Shown: positions 1 to 11,116, counted from the stretch's first letter. The stretch is DNA of 54,205 nucleotides from Pseudomonadota bacterium (GCA_018822105.1 JAHJLB010000039.1:1-54205), one strand, 5' to 3'. Program-made: numbers and translations. Notes: generated by a model from the sequence alone, not told the origin.

Positions 1-1
1 C

Positions 2-550
2 CTCGACGCGCTCAACGCCGCCCGCGCGGCCGCGGCGGAGGACCTCTGCGCGCGCCTGGGCCGCGAGATGGCCGGCCTGGGCTTTTCCGAGCATGCCCGG
101 GTGGAGTTCGTGTTCGAGCCCGTGGAGGTCTACTCCGGCCCTGGCGGGGTCCTCTGGGAGCAGCGCGGCCGGCTGCTCTGGGTGCCCAACCCCGGCCAGC
201 CCCCGCGCCCCCTGGACAAGATCGCCTCGGGCGGCGAGCTGTCGCGCTTTTTGCTGGCCCTGACCAGCCTGCAGGCCGAGGCCGCCCAGCCCACGCTCAT
301 CTTCGATGAAGTGGACGCGGGCATCGGCGGCCATACGCTCATCCGCGTGGGCGAGCGGCTCACCGGCCTGGCGGCCAGGCAGCAGATGATCCTCATCACC
401 CACTGGCCGCAGCTGGCCCGGCTGGCCCAGCGCCACTTCCTGGTGCGCAAGGATGTGCTGGACGGCCTGACCTACACCGGCTGCGCGCGCCTGGATGCGC
501 CCGCGATCGAGGCCGAGCTGCTGCGCATGTCCGGCGGCGGGCCGGGCTGA
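2..550 (+). CDS. recN: DNA repair protein RecN, C-terminal part (5' end outside window)
   Basis: This is the carboxy-terminal ATPase half of RecN, the SMC-like protein that acts at double-strand breaks. The reading frame is open from the window edge, so the gene is cut by the window and is not a pseudogene. Visible motifs are the ABC signature segment KIASGGELSRF, then Walker B with the D-loop (LIFDEVDAGIGG), then an H-loop region (LITHWPQLARLA). All are in the order and spacing of RecN. The N-terminal Walker A and the coiled coil lie upstream of the window. About 182 residues are visible. The start at 2 only marks the first complete codon. The next gene begins 125 bases downstream with its own ribosome binding site. 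Confidence 0.93.
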   Translation, partial: LDALNAARAAAAEDLCARLGREMAGLGFSEHARVEFVFEPVEVYSGPGGVLWEQRGRLLWVPNPGQPPRPLDKIASGGELSRFLLALTSLQAEAAQPTLIFDEVDAGIGGHTLIRVGERLTGLAARQQMILITHWPQLARLAQRHFLVRKDVLDGLTYTGCARLDAPAIEAELLRMSGGGPG

Positions 551-675
551 ACCCGCGCCAGGCCGTACGGCGGCCTGCCTGCGCGCGCAGCCCCTTGAGT
601 CTGCGCCGGGGCGTGGTTATATTCACCCCATGCCGCGCGGCGCACACAACGCGAACCGCGCCAAGGAGAGCCATC

Positions 676-1485
676 ATGAACCGCCAATGGAAACGGGCCG
701 CCCTGCTGCTGGGCCTGGCCCTGCTCGTCATCACCGTGTGGGCCTGCGCCAAGGCCGCCTACACGGGCCGCAACCAGCTCCTGCTCATCAGCGAGGGGCA
801 GGAGACGCAGCTGGGGCTGCAGGCCGCCCAGGACGTCATGAAGAAGGAGAAGGAGAGCAACGACCAGATCCAGGCCGAGCGCGTCAGGCGCATCGGCAGG
901 CGCATCGCCGTTGCCGCCAACAAGCCGGACTACAAGTGGGAGTTCCACCTGATCGAGAAGGACACGGTGAACGCCTTCTGCCTGCCGGGCGGCAAGGTAT
1001 TCGTCTACACGGGCATTCTGGAGCTGGCCACCACCAACGACGAGCTGGCCGCCATCATGGGGCACGAGATCGCCCACGCCCTGGAGCGCCACGGCGGCGA
1101 GCGCATGAGCATGGCCCTCATGGCCCAGATGGGGGGCCAGGCGGCGTCCATCGCCCTTGGCGCCGGCTCGGCCAATCCCGCCGTGGCCCAGGTCTTCTCC
1201 CAGGCCTACGGCATCGGCACCCAGGTGGGCTTCCTCCTGCCGCACAGCCGCACCCAGGAGTCCGAGGCCGACGAGGTGGGCATGATCCTGGCGGCCAAGG
1301 CCGGGTATGAGCCTGCGGGCGCGCTGACCCTGTGGCAGAAGATGGACGCCTACAGCGCCAAGAAGGGCCAGACCCCGCCGGCGTTTTTGTCCACGCACCC
1401 GGCCAGCAAGGACCGCATCAAGGACATCCAGGCCAAGATGGGCGCCGTGCGCGCCAAGTACTTCCAGCAGCAGCTGCTGAACTAG
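676..1485 (+). CDS. M48 family metalloprotease, probable lipoprotein (LoiP/YcaL-like)
   Basis: Predicted periplasmic zinc metalloprotease of the M48 family, 269 residues. The start at 676 is chosen because AAGGAG lies 7 bases upstream; the frame is open further upstream but without a site. The N-terminus is a basic, hydrophobic signal ending VWAC, an imperfect lipobox, so membrane anchoring through Cys is plausible. The catalytic HEIAH is followed by ESEADEVG, which supplies the third zinc ligand. The segment GRNQLLLIS after the signal resembles the start of the mature domain in E. coli LoiP and YcaL, small outer-membrane quality-control proteases. A C-terminal STHPASKDRI stretch, typical of M48 proteins, is also present. 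Substrate specificity cannot be read from the sequence. Confidence 0.88.
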   Translation: MNRQWKRAALLLGLALLVITVWACAKAAYTGRNQLLLISEGQETQLGLQAAQDVMKKEKESNDQIQAERVRRIGRRIAVAANKPDYKWEFHLIEKDTVNAFCLPGGKVFVYTGILELATTNDELAAIMGHEIAHALERHGGERMSMALMAQMGGQAASIALGAGSANPAVAQVFSQAYGIGTQVGFLLPHSRTQESEADEVGMILAAKAGYEPAGALTLWQKMDAYSAKKGQTPPAFLSTHPASKDRIKDIQAKMGAVRAKYFQQQLLN

Positions 1486-1507
1486 GCCCTGGCTGGGGCG
1501 GGCCTTC

Positions 1508-1864
1508 ATGATCATCTGCACCGGCTGCGGCACGAAGAACCAGGACGACGCGCAGGCCTGCGGGAAATGCGGGCGCAAGCTGCAGTCGCGATGGTCCGCG
1601 CCCGCGGCGAATGGCGGCCAGAACGGCCAGGGCGGGGGCTCCAAGCTTTCGGCCCTGGCCGAGCCGGTGTGGCAGGCCATCGAGCCCATCGTGCACAGCA
1701 TCGAGGAGGGCGCGGACGAGCTGGTGCGGTCCTGCGCCGAGACCTGGGCCTACGCGCTGATCCTCATCGCCGGTGTGGGGGTGTACATCGTGGCCGAGGA
1801 CTGGCGCTACCTGGCCGGGAGCGTGGCCCTGGCGGCGGTGCTGGCCAAGGCCAGGGGGATCTGA
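1508..1864 (+). CDS. Zinc-ribbon membrane protein, function unknown
   Basis: A 118-residue protein. It begins with a compact zinc ribbon (CTGC near residue 5, CGKC near residue 19), followed by a short basic and Gly-rich linker. One or two hydrophobic segments at about residues 82-112 probably span the membrane. Proteins of this design, an N-terminal cytoplasmic zinc ribbon tethered to the membrane, are common and mostly uncharacterised. It follows the M48 gene by 22 bases and may be co-transcribed. The ribosome binding site is weak (G-rich, no clear AGGAG). Confidence 0.72.
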   Translation: MIICTGCGTKNQDDAQACGKCGRKLQSRWSAPAANGGQNGQGGGSKLSALAEPVWQAIEPIVHSIEEGADELVRSCAETWAYALILIAGVGVYIVAEDWRYLAGSVALAAVLAKARGI

Positions 1865-1923
1865 GGGGCCGCGCCACCGGCCGCGTTCGCCCCGCCGGCC
1901 TTCCCCTCTTCCCACGAAAGACC

Positions 1924-1953
1924 TTGCCAAAAAATCGCGGTTTTGGTTATGCT
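1924..1953 (+). promoter_or_regulatory. Possible sigma-70-type promoter
   Basis: TTGCCA at 1924 and TATGCT at 1948 are separated by 18 bases. They lie in a locally AT-richer stretch after the zinc-ribbon gene, about 115 bases before the next start. Motif match only. Confidence 0.4.
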
Positions 1954-2068
1954 GCAGCGTGGCTCCCTGTGCCTGCCTGCGGCCTCGCCTCGCGCGGGGG
2001 CCGCTCTGCCGGGGGGCGGAGAGGCGCCCGCGGCCTGCATGCGCACGCAACCGAGGAGGATGGCGCAG

Positions 2069-2302
2069 ATGAAGGTACCCGAGAAGTCCCACCAGCTCTG
2101 GCGCGACATCGTGACCGGCAGCAGGGCCTTTGAGCTGCGGTCCCTGGCCGCGAAGATGGTCCTGGGCAGCCTGATCCTGTCGGTGCGGGAGCATCCCTCC
2201 CCGGAGAACATCGCCGCCGGCGTGGACCAGCTCCACGCGGTGTTCACCAAGAATGAGCATTCCCCGAGCATCCAAGACGACCTGAAGACCATCTTCGGGT
2301 AG
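2069..2302 (+). CDS. Small conserved-looking protein, function unknown
   Basis: A 77-residue protein with no recognised domain, largely helical by composition (HQLWRDIV, ELRSLAAKMVLG, SIQDDLKTIF). ATG 2069 is preferred because GAGGAG at 2053-2058 is 10 bases upstream; ATG 2060 in the same frame sits only one base after that site. It ends 8 bases before the FIST-like gene, whose ribosome binding site overlaps its stop region. The two are almost certainly co-transcribed, and this protein may be a partner or regulator of it. Confidence 0.62.
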   Translation: MKVPEKSHQLWRDIVTGSRAFELRSLAAKMVLGSLILSVREHPSPENIAAGVDQLHAVFTKNEHSPSIQDDLKTIFG

Positions 2303-2310
2303 GAGGCAGC

Positions 2311-3321
2311 ATGCGCCAGCACTTCCTGGGCACCGACGAGGTCTCGGAGCTCATCCTTGACGGCCGCACGCTCATCCTTGCCGGAGACGAAAGGGCGCTG
2401 CGCACATTGCCGCGCGGCGACTGGCTCGGGGGCACCATCCCCTATTTCATCACCGGCGAGCAGGGCGGCGTGTGCTCACGGGACAAGATATTCGTCACGG
2501 ACCTGACGGGGGTCGTCACGGACGCGGCCATCGCCTTCTACGACCAGAGCACCCTTGCCCGGGTCTATGCCGAAGGTCCGCGGCACGGCTTCAGCTTCAT
2601 CATCATTCCGGCCACCAACATGACGCACCTGTTCTTTGCCTTGAAGGCGCCGGGGTTCAGGGATTTCGGGGTCCGCCCGCTCATCGGCTGGATCGCGGGC
2701 ATCCACCTGGACGATCTGGGCAAGAAGACGCCGAAGGTGTTCAACGGCAAGACCCTGGAGGTCTTTGAGGAGGGCGCCCTGGTGCTCCATGCCGAGCTGC
2801 CGGCGGACAAGGTGGCGGAGATCGGCATTGTGAACCTCTTCGAGCAGGGCGAGGGGGACACCCTGGTCTTCCCGTCCGACGGCTTTGTGGCCAAGAGCGT
2901 CCTGGTCAACGGCGAGAAGATGAATCTCGCCGCCTACCTTCTCGACAGGAAACTCGACACCCGCCTTCCCCTTGTGGCCGATTACTATGGCGTGCCGGTC
3001 AACATCAGCTTCAAGACGGTCCATGAGGCCGACGGGACCGTTGAGTTCTACGCGCCGGTGTTCAGCGGCGTGCGCTACCGGCATGCCAAGCCGGTGGCCG
3101 ATTATGGCGATGGATTCAGGCAGCTTATCCTGTCGGGGAGCGGCCTGGAGGCCGACCGCGTGGTCTTCTCCTGCAACTGCATCCTCAATTATGTGTATTC
3201 GGAGCTGGAGGGGAAGAAGTCCGAACCGTTCACCGGGCCGATGACCTTTGGCGAGATTGCGTACCAGCTGCTGAACCAGACCCTGGTCTATTTGCAGCTC
3301 CATGATCTGGAGCCGGTTTGA
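2311..3321 (+). CDS. FIST-like sensory/signalling protein (conserved hypothetical)
   Basis: A 336-residue soluble protein with no signal peptide and no membrane segment. The C-terminus, GPMTFGEIAYQLLNQTLVYL, closely resembles the end of FIST_C domains (a GEI motif followed by a hydrophobic strand containing NQT). FSCNCILNYV about 45 residues earlier matches the Cys/Asn-rich strand of that domain. The N-terminal half carries GGTIPYFITGEQGG, a phrase seen in a related uncharacterised family. FIST domains are proposed small-ligand sensors that usually sit beside signalling proteins. Here the only partner is the small upstream gene. A strong AGGAGG precedes ATG 2311. Assignment to FIST is by motif only; the exact family is unsure. 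Confidence 0.6.
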   Translation: MRQHFLGTDEVSELILDGRTLILAGDERALRTLPRGDWLGGTIPYFITGEQGGVCSRDKIFVTDLTGVVTDAAIAFYDQSTLARVYAEGPRHGFSFIIIPATNMTHLFFALKAPGFRDFGVRPLIGWIAGIHLDDLGKKTPKVFNGKTLEVFEEGALVLHAELPADKVAEIGIVNLFEQGEGDTLVFPSDGFVAKSVLVNGEKMNLAAYLLDRKLDTRLPLVADYYGVPVNISFKTVHEADGTVEFYAPVFSGVRYRHAKPVADYGDGFRQLILSGSGLEADRVVFSCNCILNYVYSELEGKKSEPFTGPMTFGEIAYQLLNQTLVYLQLHDLEPV

Positions 3322-3374
3322 GCGCGCCAGGCCGCCCCTGCGCCGGACCCTTGCCGGAAGGCGGGGCGGCCTCT

Positions 3375-3680
3375 GTGCCCACCCTCCACTTCCGCGTCGT
3401 CGGGCTCGTCCAGGGCGTGTGGTTCCGCGGCTGGACCCAGATGACGGCCCGGGAGCTCGGGCTCGCCGGCTGGGTGATGAACCTGCCCGACGGCTCCGTG
3501 ATCGGGCAGGCCCAGGCGCCGCATGGCTCGGGGCCGGAGGACTGTGAAGCGGGCCGGGCGGCCCTGGAGCGCTTCCGCCAGGAGCTGAAGCACGGCCCGC
3601 CCACCGCGCGCGTGGACCTGCTGGACGCCGGCTACATCGACCTTCCCGAGCGCTTCGCGGGCTTCCTCATCCGCCATTAG
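3375..3680 (+). CDS. acyP: Acylphosphatase
   Basis: Small cytosolic enzyme that hydrolyses carboxyl-phosphate bonds of acylphosphates. The diagnostic segment FRVVGLVQGVWFRGW contains the catalytic Arg after QGV, and GWVMNLPDGSV contains the catalytic Asn. The GTG start at 3375 gives 101 residues, close to the family's usual 90-100. An in-frame TTG at 3318, overlapping the upstream stop, would add 19 residues of low-complexity sequence. The middle (QAQAPHGSGPEDCEAG) is slightly longer and more Gly/Pro-rich than usual. It follows the FIST-like gene closely and probably shares its transcript. Confidence 0.85.
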   Translation: MPTLHFRVVGLVQGVWFRGWTQMTARELGLAGWVMNLPDGSVIGQAQAPHGSGPEDCEAGRAALERFRQELKHGPPTARVDLLDAGYIDLPERFAGFLIRH

Positions 3681-3717
3681 CCGGGCCACGAATTCCCCAC
3701 TTTTCCGCGCCTTGCCC

Positions 3718-3745
3718 TTGCCACTGGCAAAAAATGAATTACTAT
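3718..3745 (+). promoter_or_regulatory. Possible promoter of lon
   Basis: TTGCCA at 3718 and TACTAT at 3740 are 16 bases apart, in the only AT-rich patch between acyP and lon. No clear heat-shock (sigma-32) or CIRCE element was seen. Motif match only. Confidence 0.4.
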
Positions 3746-3918
3746 TCTGAGGTTGGGCCTGAAGGCATTTTCGCTTTCCGGCCCGGCCAACGCCATAGCC
3801 CGGGAGCACCGCGACCTTGAAACGCAAGAAACGCCTCACCAAACCGACCCGCCTGCGCCGACGTCCGGGAGCGCCCACGGCTGCCCAGCGCCTGGCCCAG
3901 GCGGCACAGGAACACTAT

Positions 3919-6540
<2,622 letters not shown>

Positions 6541-6560
6541 GCCGGGCGGAAATTCCCCGC

Positions 6561-6602
6561 AAAAAAACGGGGCGGCTGGGAGTGATGCTCCCGGCCGCCC
6601 CG
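6561..6602 (-). terminator. Intrinsic terminator of the chemoreceptor gene (possibly bidirectional)
   Basis: A 15-bp GC-rich stem (6568-6582 with 6588-6602, one G-T pair) and a 5-base loop. On the minus strand it is followed by seven T (complement of 6561-6567), the classic terminator form for the gene ending at 6624. The plus-strand side has only a weak T tract, so termination of lon here is less certain. Confidence 0.85.
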
Positions 6603-6623
6603 TCTGCCTTTGTGGTGTCTGCG

Positions 6624-8495
6624 CTAGGCGCTCTGCAGGCGCTCGATGAGCCGCCTGAGGTCGCTGGCCATGCCCGCCAGGGAGTGCACGGCGTCGGCCG
6701 ACTGGTTCATGCCCTCGCTGGTCTCCGCGGCCACGCGGTTGACCTCGGTGATGGCCCGGGCGATCTGCTCCGAGGCGGCGGACTGCTCGCGCGCGGCGGT
6801 GGCGATGTTGTCCACCTGGCTGGAGCTGGCCGTGGCCAGCTGCACGATCTCCTGGAGCGAGCCGCCGGAGCGGTCGGAGAGCTCCGTGGCGGCGGTGATG
6901 GCCTTGGCCGCCTGGTCCATGCTGTCCATGTTCACCTGGGTGGAGGTCTGGATGGAGCCGATGATGTTGCCCACTTCGCTGGTGGCGTGCATGGTCTTTT
7001 CGGCCAGCTTGCGCACCTCGTCGGCCACCACGGCGAACCCGCGCCCGGCGTCGCCGGCGCGCGCGGCCTCAATGGCGGCGTTGAGGGCCAGCAGGTTGGT
7101 CTGGTCGGCGATGTCGGAGATGACGTTCATGACCTGGCCGATGGCCTGGGTCTGGGTGCCCAGGGCCTGCATGTTCTCGCGCAGCTTGGTGGACAGGGCG
7201 TTGACCTCGGTGATGGCCGAGACGCTCTTGCGCACCACGTCGTAGCCGCTCTTGGCCCGGTCCTGGGCCGCGGAGGCGCTCTGGGCCGCGCCATCGGCGC
7301 TCCTGGCCACCTCCACCACGGAGGCGCTCATCTGCTCCATGGCCGTGGCGGTCTCGTCCAGGCGCTGCTTCTGCACCTCGGTGCCGCGCGCCACCTGCTC
7401 CACCTGGGCCGAAAGCTGGTCGGCGGAGCTGGACAGGCGCTCGGAGATGCCCGAGGCCTCGGTGGCGATCTCCTGCATCTGGCGCATGAGCTCCAGGCCG
7501 TGGGTCTCGCGTTCCGCGGCCAGGGCCACGGCCTCCTCGGCCTTGGCGGCCTGTTCCGCGGCCTCTGCGGTCTTCTGGTCGGCCTTGGCGATGATCTTTT
7601 CCAGCGAGCCCACCATGTCCTGCGTGGCCCGGGCCAGCACGCCCAGCTCGGCGTGGAAGGTGCCCTCGATGGCGGCGTCCAGTTCGCCCCCGGCCACCTT
7701 CAGGGAATAGTCCACCAGCCGGCTCATGGGCCGGGTGATGGCCCTGATGATGAGCAGGGTCAGGGCCGCTGCGGCAAGGGCCACCAGGGCGGCCACGCCC
7801 ATGACGATCAGCCGGATGGTGTTCATCTCGGCCGCCACGTCGTCCACGTAGACGCCGGTGCCCACGACCCAGCCCCAGGCCTTGTCATGCATGACGAAGG
7901 ACTCCTTGGGGAACATCTTGTCCGTGACGCCCCCGCCGGGCTTGGGCCTGGTCCAGTTGTAGGCGACGTAGCCCGTGCCGTCCGGGCTCATGCTGGCCAC
8001 CTGCGCCATGGCCTGGAAGATGTTGCCCTTGCCGCCGGGAATCTCCGTAAGCACCCACTTTCCGCTGCTGTCACGGTAGCGCATGCTGGTGGCGGTGTTG
8101 AACTTCTGGTCCGTCAAGGGCTTGCCTTCCAGGTCGGGCACCGTGGGATGCATGATCATGGTCGGCGTGCTCTCATCGCTGTTGACCCAGAAATATTCCT
8201 CGCTGCTGGCGCCGTAGCGGTGCTTGCGGATCAGGTCCAGGGCGTGCGGCTTGGACTGCTCCGGGGTGAGCTCCCCCTTGGCAACAAGGTCCTGGCAGGC
8301 CCGCACCTGGGACATCTCCACGCGCACGAGGTTGGCCAGCATCTCCCGCTTGTCCTCCATGAGCTTGTCCTCCACCATGGGCAGGAAGCCGAACAGGGTG
8401 GCCAGGAGGAACAGGACAATGATCAAGGCCGAAAGGCTCCAGATCTTGGTGGGGATTTGGGCCTTGTTGAAGCCGTTCAGGACGCGTTGTGACAT
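6624..8495 (-). CDS. Methyl-accepting chemotaxis protein with periplasmic Cache domain
   Basis: Membrane chemoreceptor feeding the CheA/CheW pathway, 623 residues. ATG 8495 is chosen because AAGGAG lies 10 bases upstream and the protein then starts MSQRVLNGF directly before TM1 (about 20-40). The periplasmic part has the single-Cache signature [15 protein letters not shown] and [11 protein letters not shown], typical of receptors for small carboxylates. TM2 is at about 210-235, followed by HAMP. The long cytoplasmic coiled coil carries the highly conserved hairpin tip [18 protein letters not shown]. The C-terminus (IERLQSA) has no CheR/CheB-tethering pentapeptide. It is a monocistronic gene with a strong terminator. 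A perfect 14-bp palindrome lies about 65 bases upstream. The ligand is unknown. Confidence 0.95.
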   Translation of the reverse strand: MSQRVLNGFNKAQIPTKIWSLSALIIVLFLLATLFGFLPMVEDKLMEDKREMLANLVRVEMSQVRACQDLVAKGELTPEQSKPHALDLIRKHRYGASSEEYFWVNSDESTPTMIMHPTVPDLEGKPLTDQKFNTATSMRYRDSSGKWVLTEIPGGKGNIFQAMAQVASMSPDGTGYVAYNWTRPKPGGGVTDKMFPKESFVMHDKAWGWVVGTGVYVDDVAAEMNTIRLIVMGVAALVALAAAALTLLIIRAITRPMSRLVDYSLKVAGGELDAAIEGTFHAELGVLARATQDMVGSLEKIIAKADQKTAEAAEQAAKAEEAVALAAERETHGLELMRQMQEIATEASGISERLSSSADQLSAQVEQVARGTEVQKQRLDETATAMEQMSASVVEVARSADGAAQSASAAQDRAKSGYDVVRKSVSAITEVNALSTKLRENMQALGTQTQAIGQVMNVISDIADQTNLLALNAAIEAARAGDAGRGFAVVADEVRKLAEKTMHATSEVGNIIGSIQTSTQVNMDSMDQAAKAITAATELSDRSGGSLQEIVQLATASSSQVDNIATAAREQSAASEQIARAITEVNRVAAETSEGMNQSADAVHSLAGMASDLRRLIERLQSA

Positions 8496-8558
8496 CTCAT
8501 GCTCCTTAAGCGCGTTGGCACGTAACCGTGAGGAAGAAGTATGGAAAACCGACCTCTT

Positions 8559-8572
8559 CGGCCATATGGCCG
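8559..8572. promoter_or_regulatory. Perfect palindrome upstream of the chemoreceptor, candidate operator
   Basis: CGGCCATATGGCCG is a perfect 14-bp inverted repeat centred about 70 bases upstream of the MCP start. A regulator-binding role is inferred from position only. Confidence 0.3.
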
Positions 8573-8955
8573 CTATGTTTGACGTGCTGATAGCATGGGG
8601 CCTTGGCCCTTGCAAGGGTATGGGAAACACTTTGGCTGTGATCAGCGGAAGCCCGCCGGACAGGACGCCGGAGTTTGCGCGATAGAGGCGATGGGCGCGG
8701 CAGGATGGATCCTGGCGTGCATTGCGTGGGCTGGGAGGCGCGGCGGCGGAGGGCAGTGGTGAAGGCCAGGGCCGGCGCTGACCGGTCAGGCTGCGACATC
8801 CGCCAGGAATATCAGCAAAGCAGCTTCAACCGCCGCCATGTCCCCGCCCAGGTCGCGGCCAACCCAGGGCATGCCCCGCCTTCACCGACAAGCAGAGACC
8901 TGCCGGACAGCGGAGACCGACATTTCCAGCCCCTGCCCGTGCCCGGTCCCGCCGG

Positions 8956-8973
8956 CAGGCGCAGCCTGTTTTT
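8956..8973 (+). terminator. Short terminator-like hairpin with T tract, no gene upstream
   Basis: CAGGC, loop GCA, GCCTG, then five T. The stem is only 5-6 bp and no coding gene precedes it on this strand, so it may be chance or the end of a small transcript. Confidence 0.25.
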
Positions 8974-8979
8974 GTTGTA

Positions 8980-8992
8980 AACATGCCATGTT
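8980..8992. promoter_or_regulatory. Palindrome AACATG-C-CATGTT, candidate operator
   Basis: A perfect 6-1-6 inverted repeat about 80 bases before the probable fmdB/hemC promoter. It matches no operator I recognise. Confidence 0.3.
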
Positions 8993-9072
8993 GAATGCGC
9001 CACGCCGTGGGGGCAGTGCGTTGCTCGCGCCCGGCCGCCTGGGACTGTGCGCATTCACCTCCCCTGCACGCG

Positions 9073-9101
9073 TTGCCAGCCTGAAGGTTTTGGGCTATGT
9101 C
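9073..9101 (+). promoter_or_regulatory. Probable sigma-70-type promoter of the zinc-ribbon/hemC operon
   Basis: TTGCCA at 9073, a 17-base spacer, and TATGTC at 9096, placed 40 bases before the start of the FmdB-like gene. Confidence 0.45.
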
Positions 9102-9141
9102 CTAGCGGCCCTGAAGGGGCCAATACCTGCGAGGATACGCC

Positions 9142-9384
9142 ATGCCCATATTCGAATATGTCTGCAAGCGGTGCACGAACCAGTTCGAGGAACTGGTCTT
9201 CAGCCAGGACGAGGTGGCGGTGTGCCCCTCCTGCGGCTCCACCAAGACCCAGAAGCTCATGAGCTGCTGCCGCAGCAAGGCCGGCGGCGAGGCTGACGCC
9301 GGCGGCGAGGCCGTGGCTAAGGCCGCGCCTTCCCGCGGCGGCTGCGCCGGCTGTTCCGGCGGCTCCTGCTCCACCTGCGGCTAG
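9142..9384 (+). CDS. FmdB-family zinc-ribbon protein
   Basis: An 80-residue protein beginning [11 protein letters not shown], the standard opening of the FmdB putative-regulator zinc-ribbon family. One zinc site is formed by Cys8-Cys11 and CPSCGS near residue 29. The C-terminal half is Ala/Gly-rich and ends in a Cys/Gly/Ser cluster ([14 protein letters not shown]), common in Desulfovibrio-type members. The biochemical role is unknown; members are often called regulators without proof. It is followed 17 bases later by hemC and probably shares its transcript. Confidence 0.85.
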   Translation: MPIFEYVCKRCTNQFEELVFSQDEVAVCPSCGSTKTQKLMSCCRSKAGGEADAGGEAVAKAAPSRGGCAGCSGGSCSTCG

Positions 9385-9401
9385 CCGGGCGGATGCTGCC
9401 G

Positions 9402-10328
9402 ATGAAACACGTCACCATCGCCACACGCGGAAGCCAGCTGGCCCTCTGGCAGGCCGAGCACATCTCCGCGCTGCTGCGCGCCCGGCGCCCCGGCCTCGAG
9501 GTCGAGCTGCTCAAGATCAAGACCACCGGCGACAAGATCCTGGATGTGCCCCTGGCCAAGGTGGGCGGCAAGGGCCTGTTCGTGAAGGAGATCGAGGAGG
9601 CGCTCCTGGACGGGCGCGCCGACCTCGCCGTGCACAGCATGAAGGACGTGCCCACGGAACTGCCCGCCGAGCTCATCGTCGGGGTCAACCCCGTGCGCGA
9701 GGCCGCGACGGATTCGCTGCTCTCCGTCGAGTTCGACGGCCTGGACGCCCTGCCCGCAGGCGCGCGCGTGGGCACCAGCAGCCTGCGCCGGCAGGCCCAG
9801 CTGCTGACCCTGCGGCCCGACCTGGTCATCGAGTCCTTGCGCGGCAACCTGGACACCCGCGTGCGCAAGCTCCTGGAGGGCCAGTTCGACGCCATCGTGG
9901 TGGCCACCGCGGGCTTGAACCGCCTGGGCCTCGGCGCGCCGAAGCACGAGATCCTGGGCCCCCCGCGCTTTCTGCCCGCCGTGGCCCAGGGCGCGCTGGG
10001 CATCGAATACCGCCGGGACCGCCCGGAAATGGCCGAGCTGCTGGCCTTTCTCAACCACGCCGAGACCAGCGCCCAGGTGGCGGCGGAGCGGGCCTTCCTC
10101 ACGGGCCTGGACGGCGGCTGCCAGGTGCCCATCGCGGCCTGGAGCGTCCTCAAGGGCACGGAGCTGGAGCTCACGGGCTTCGTGGCCGGCGTCAACGGCG
10201 AGAACCCCATCCGCCTGAGCCTGAGCGGCCGGGCCGACGACGCCTGGAGCCTGGGCGCCAGGCTTGCGGAGCAGGTGCTGGCCGCCGGCGGCAAGGCCAT
10301 CCTGGACGAGGTCTACGCCAGAAGCTAG
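9402..10328 (+). CDS. hemC: Hydroxymethylbilane synthase (porphobilinogen deaminase)
   Basis: Cytosolic enzyme that polymerises four porphobilinogen units into hydroxymethylbilane in tetrapyrrole synthesis (siroheme and haem in sulfate reducers). 308 residues. ATG 9402 is preferred because the protein then begins [18 protein letters not shown], aligned with the family start; ATG 9393 would add three residues. Conserved blocks are [29 protein letters not shown] and [10 protein letters not shown], the last carrying the Cys that binds the dipyrromethane cofactor. Length is normal. It sits between the FmdB-like gene and the Cdd1-like gene, all in one direction with short gaps. Confidence 0.97.
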   Translation: MKHVTIATRGSQLALWQAEHISALLRARRPGLEVELLKIKTTGDKILDVPLAKVGGKGLFVKEIEEALLDGRADLAVHSMKDVPTELPAELIVGVNPVREAATDSLLSVEFDGLDALPAGARVGTSSLRRQAQLLTLRPDLVIESLRGNLDTRVRKLLEGQFDAIVVATAGLNRLGLGAPKHEILGPPRFLPAVAQGALGIEYRRDRPEMAELLAFLNHAETSAQVAAERAFLTGLDGGCQVPIAAWSVLKGTELELTGFVAGVNGENPIRLSLSGRADDAWSLGARLAEQVLAAGGKAILDEVYARS

Positions 10329-10342
10329 GGCAGGGGGTGGGC

Positions 10343-10615
10343 ATGGCTGCGAGCCCTGATCCAGCGGTCCTGAAGGACCTCCGGCGCATCCCCGGCGTGG
10401 GCAAGTCCATCGCCGTGGACTTCTGGAATCTCGGCTTGCGCTCGGTGGACGACCTGCGCGGCCGCGACCCCCAGGCCCTGTACGCCGACATGGAGGCCCT
10501 GGCCGGGCGGCACGTGGACCGCTGCATGCTCTATGTCTTCCGTTGTGCCGTCTATTTCGCCGAGACCCCGGCCCCGGACCCGGAGCTGCTGCACTGGTGG
10601 AGCTGGAAGGATTGA
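10343..10615 (+). CDS. Cdd1-type helix-hairpin-helix protein
   Basis: A 90-residue protein with an HhH motif (LRRIPGVGKSIAVDFWNLGL) that could bind DNA or RNA nonspecifically. It has the family-typical continuation DLRGRDPQALY, GRHVDRCMLYVFRCAVY and ends DPELLHWWSWKD. This matches the 'pathogenicity locus' Cdd1 family, whose function is unknown despite the name. ATG 10343 follows a G-rich AGGGGG; GTG 10337 is an alternative. It starts 14 bases after hemC, so it is probably co-transcribed. Confidence 0.82.
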   Translation: MAASPDPAVLKDLRRIPGVGKSIAVDFWNLGLRSVDDLRGRDPQALYADMEALAGRHVDRCMLYVFRCAVYFAETPAPDPELLHWWSWKD

Positions 10616-10672
10616 ACCCCGGCCGCCCGCCCGGGCCTTGATCCCGGCGGCGTCCCTGCAGGAGGTCCGGCC

Positions 10673-11116
10673 ATGAAGATCTTGCCCCTGCCGCCCCTGT
10701 ACCTGGTCTGCGGACTGGCCGCCATCTTTGGCCTGCGGGCCCTTTGGCCGGGTCTGAACGTGCTGGGCCGCCCCCTGGCGCTATGCGGGGCCGCGCTCCT
10801 GGCCCTGGGCGGGCTGCTCGCCCTGGCCGGCCTGGCGGCCCTGCGGCGGCACCGCACCACCGTGACCTTTGCCCGCAGCGCCGCCCTGGTCAGCAGCGGG
10901 GTCTATGGCCGGACCCGCAACCCGCTCTATGTGGCCGTGCTGCTGACCCTGCTCGGAGCGGGCCTGCTCTCGGGAAACCTCGCCGCCCTGGCCGTGCCGC
11001 TGGCGGTCTTCGCCGCCCTGGACCTGCACTTCCTTCCGCTGGAGGAGGCCAAGACCGAACAGGAGCTGGGCGAGGCCTACCGCCGCTACAGGGAGAAAAC
11101 CCCGCGCTGGCTCTAG
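10673..11116 (+). CDS. Isoprenylcysteine carboxyl methyltransferase-like membrane protein
   Basis: A 147-residue integral membrane protein with about four hydrophobic segments. The C-terminal half has the ICMT/PEMT-family signature: GVYGRTRNPLYVAV, a hydrophobic hairpin, then FLPLEEAKTEQELGEAYRRY. In this superfamily the motif binds S-adenosylmethionine at the membrane face. The substrate is unknown; bacterial members are rarely characterised. The start follows AGGAGG at 10660-10665. Its TAG stop shares bases with the stop of the convergent dinB gene (3-base overlap at 11114-11115). Confidence 0.85.
   Translation: MKILPLPPLYLVCGLAAIFGLRALWPGLNVLGRPLALCGAALLALGGLLALAGLAALRRHRTTVTFARSAALVSSGVYGRTRNPLYVAVLLTLLGAGLLSGNLAALAVPLAVFAALDLHFLPLEEAKTEQELGEAYRRYREKTPRWL

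Larger units (their letters stand above)
8496..9141. other. Gene-poor divergent intergenic region (646 bp)
   Basis: No convincing gene on either strand; open frames here have no ribosome binding sites and no recognisable protein. It holds a 14-bp palindrome (8559-8572), a 12-bp palindrome CCCTTGCAAGGG (8609-8620), a short terminator-like hairpin (8956-8973), a 13-bp palindrome (8980-8992) and a probable promoter (9073-9101). Most of 8640-8950 shows nothing I can name. Confidence 0.6.

Noticed and set aside
6582-8492. 636-residue plus-strand frame opposite the chemoreceptor
   Set aside because: His/Gly/Leu-rich antisense shadow of the MCP coding sequence.
8511-8531. Sigma-54-like TGGCAC near the chemoreceptor
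   Set aside because: The GC of the -12 box is missing at the required 12-base distance (TG found instead).
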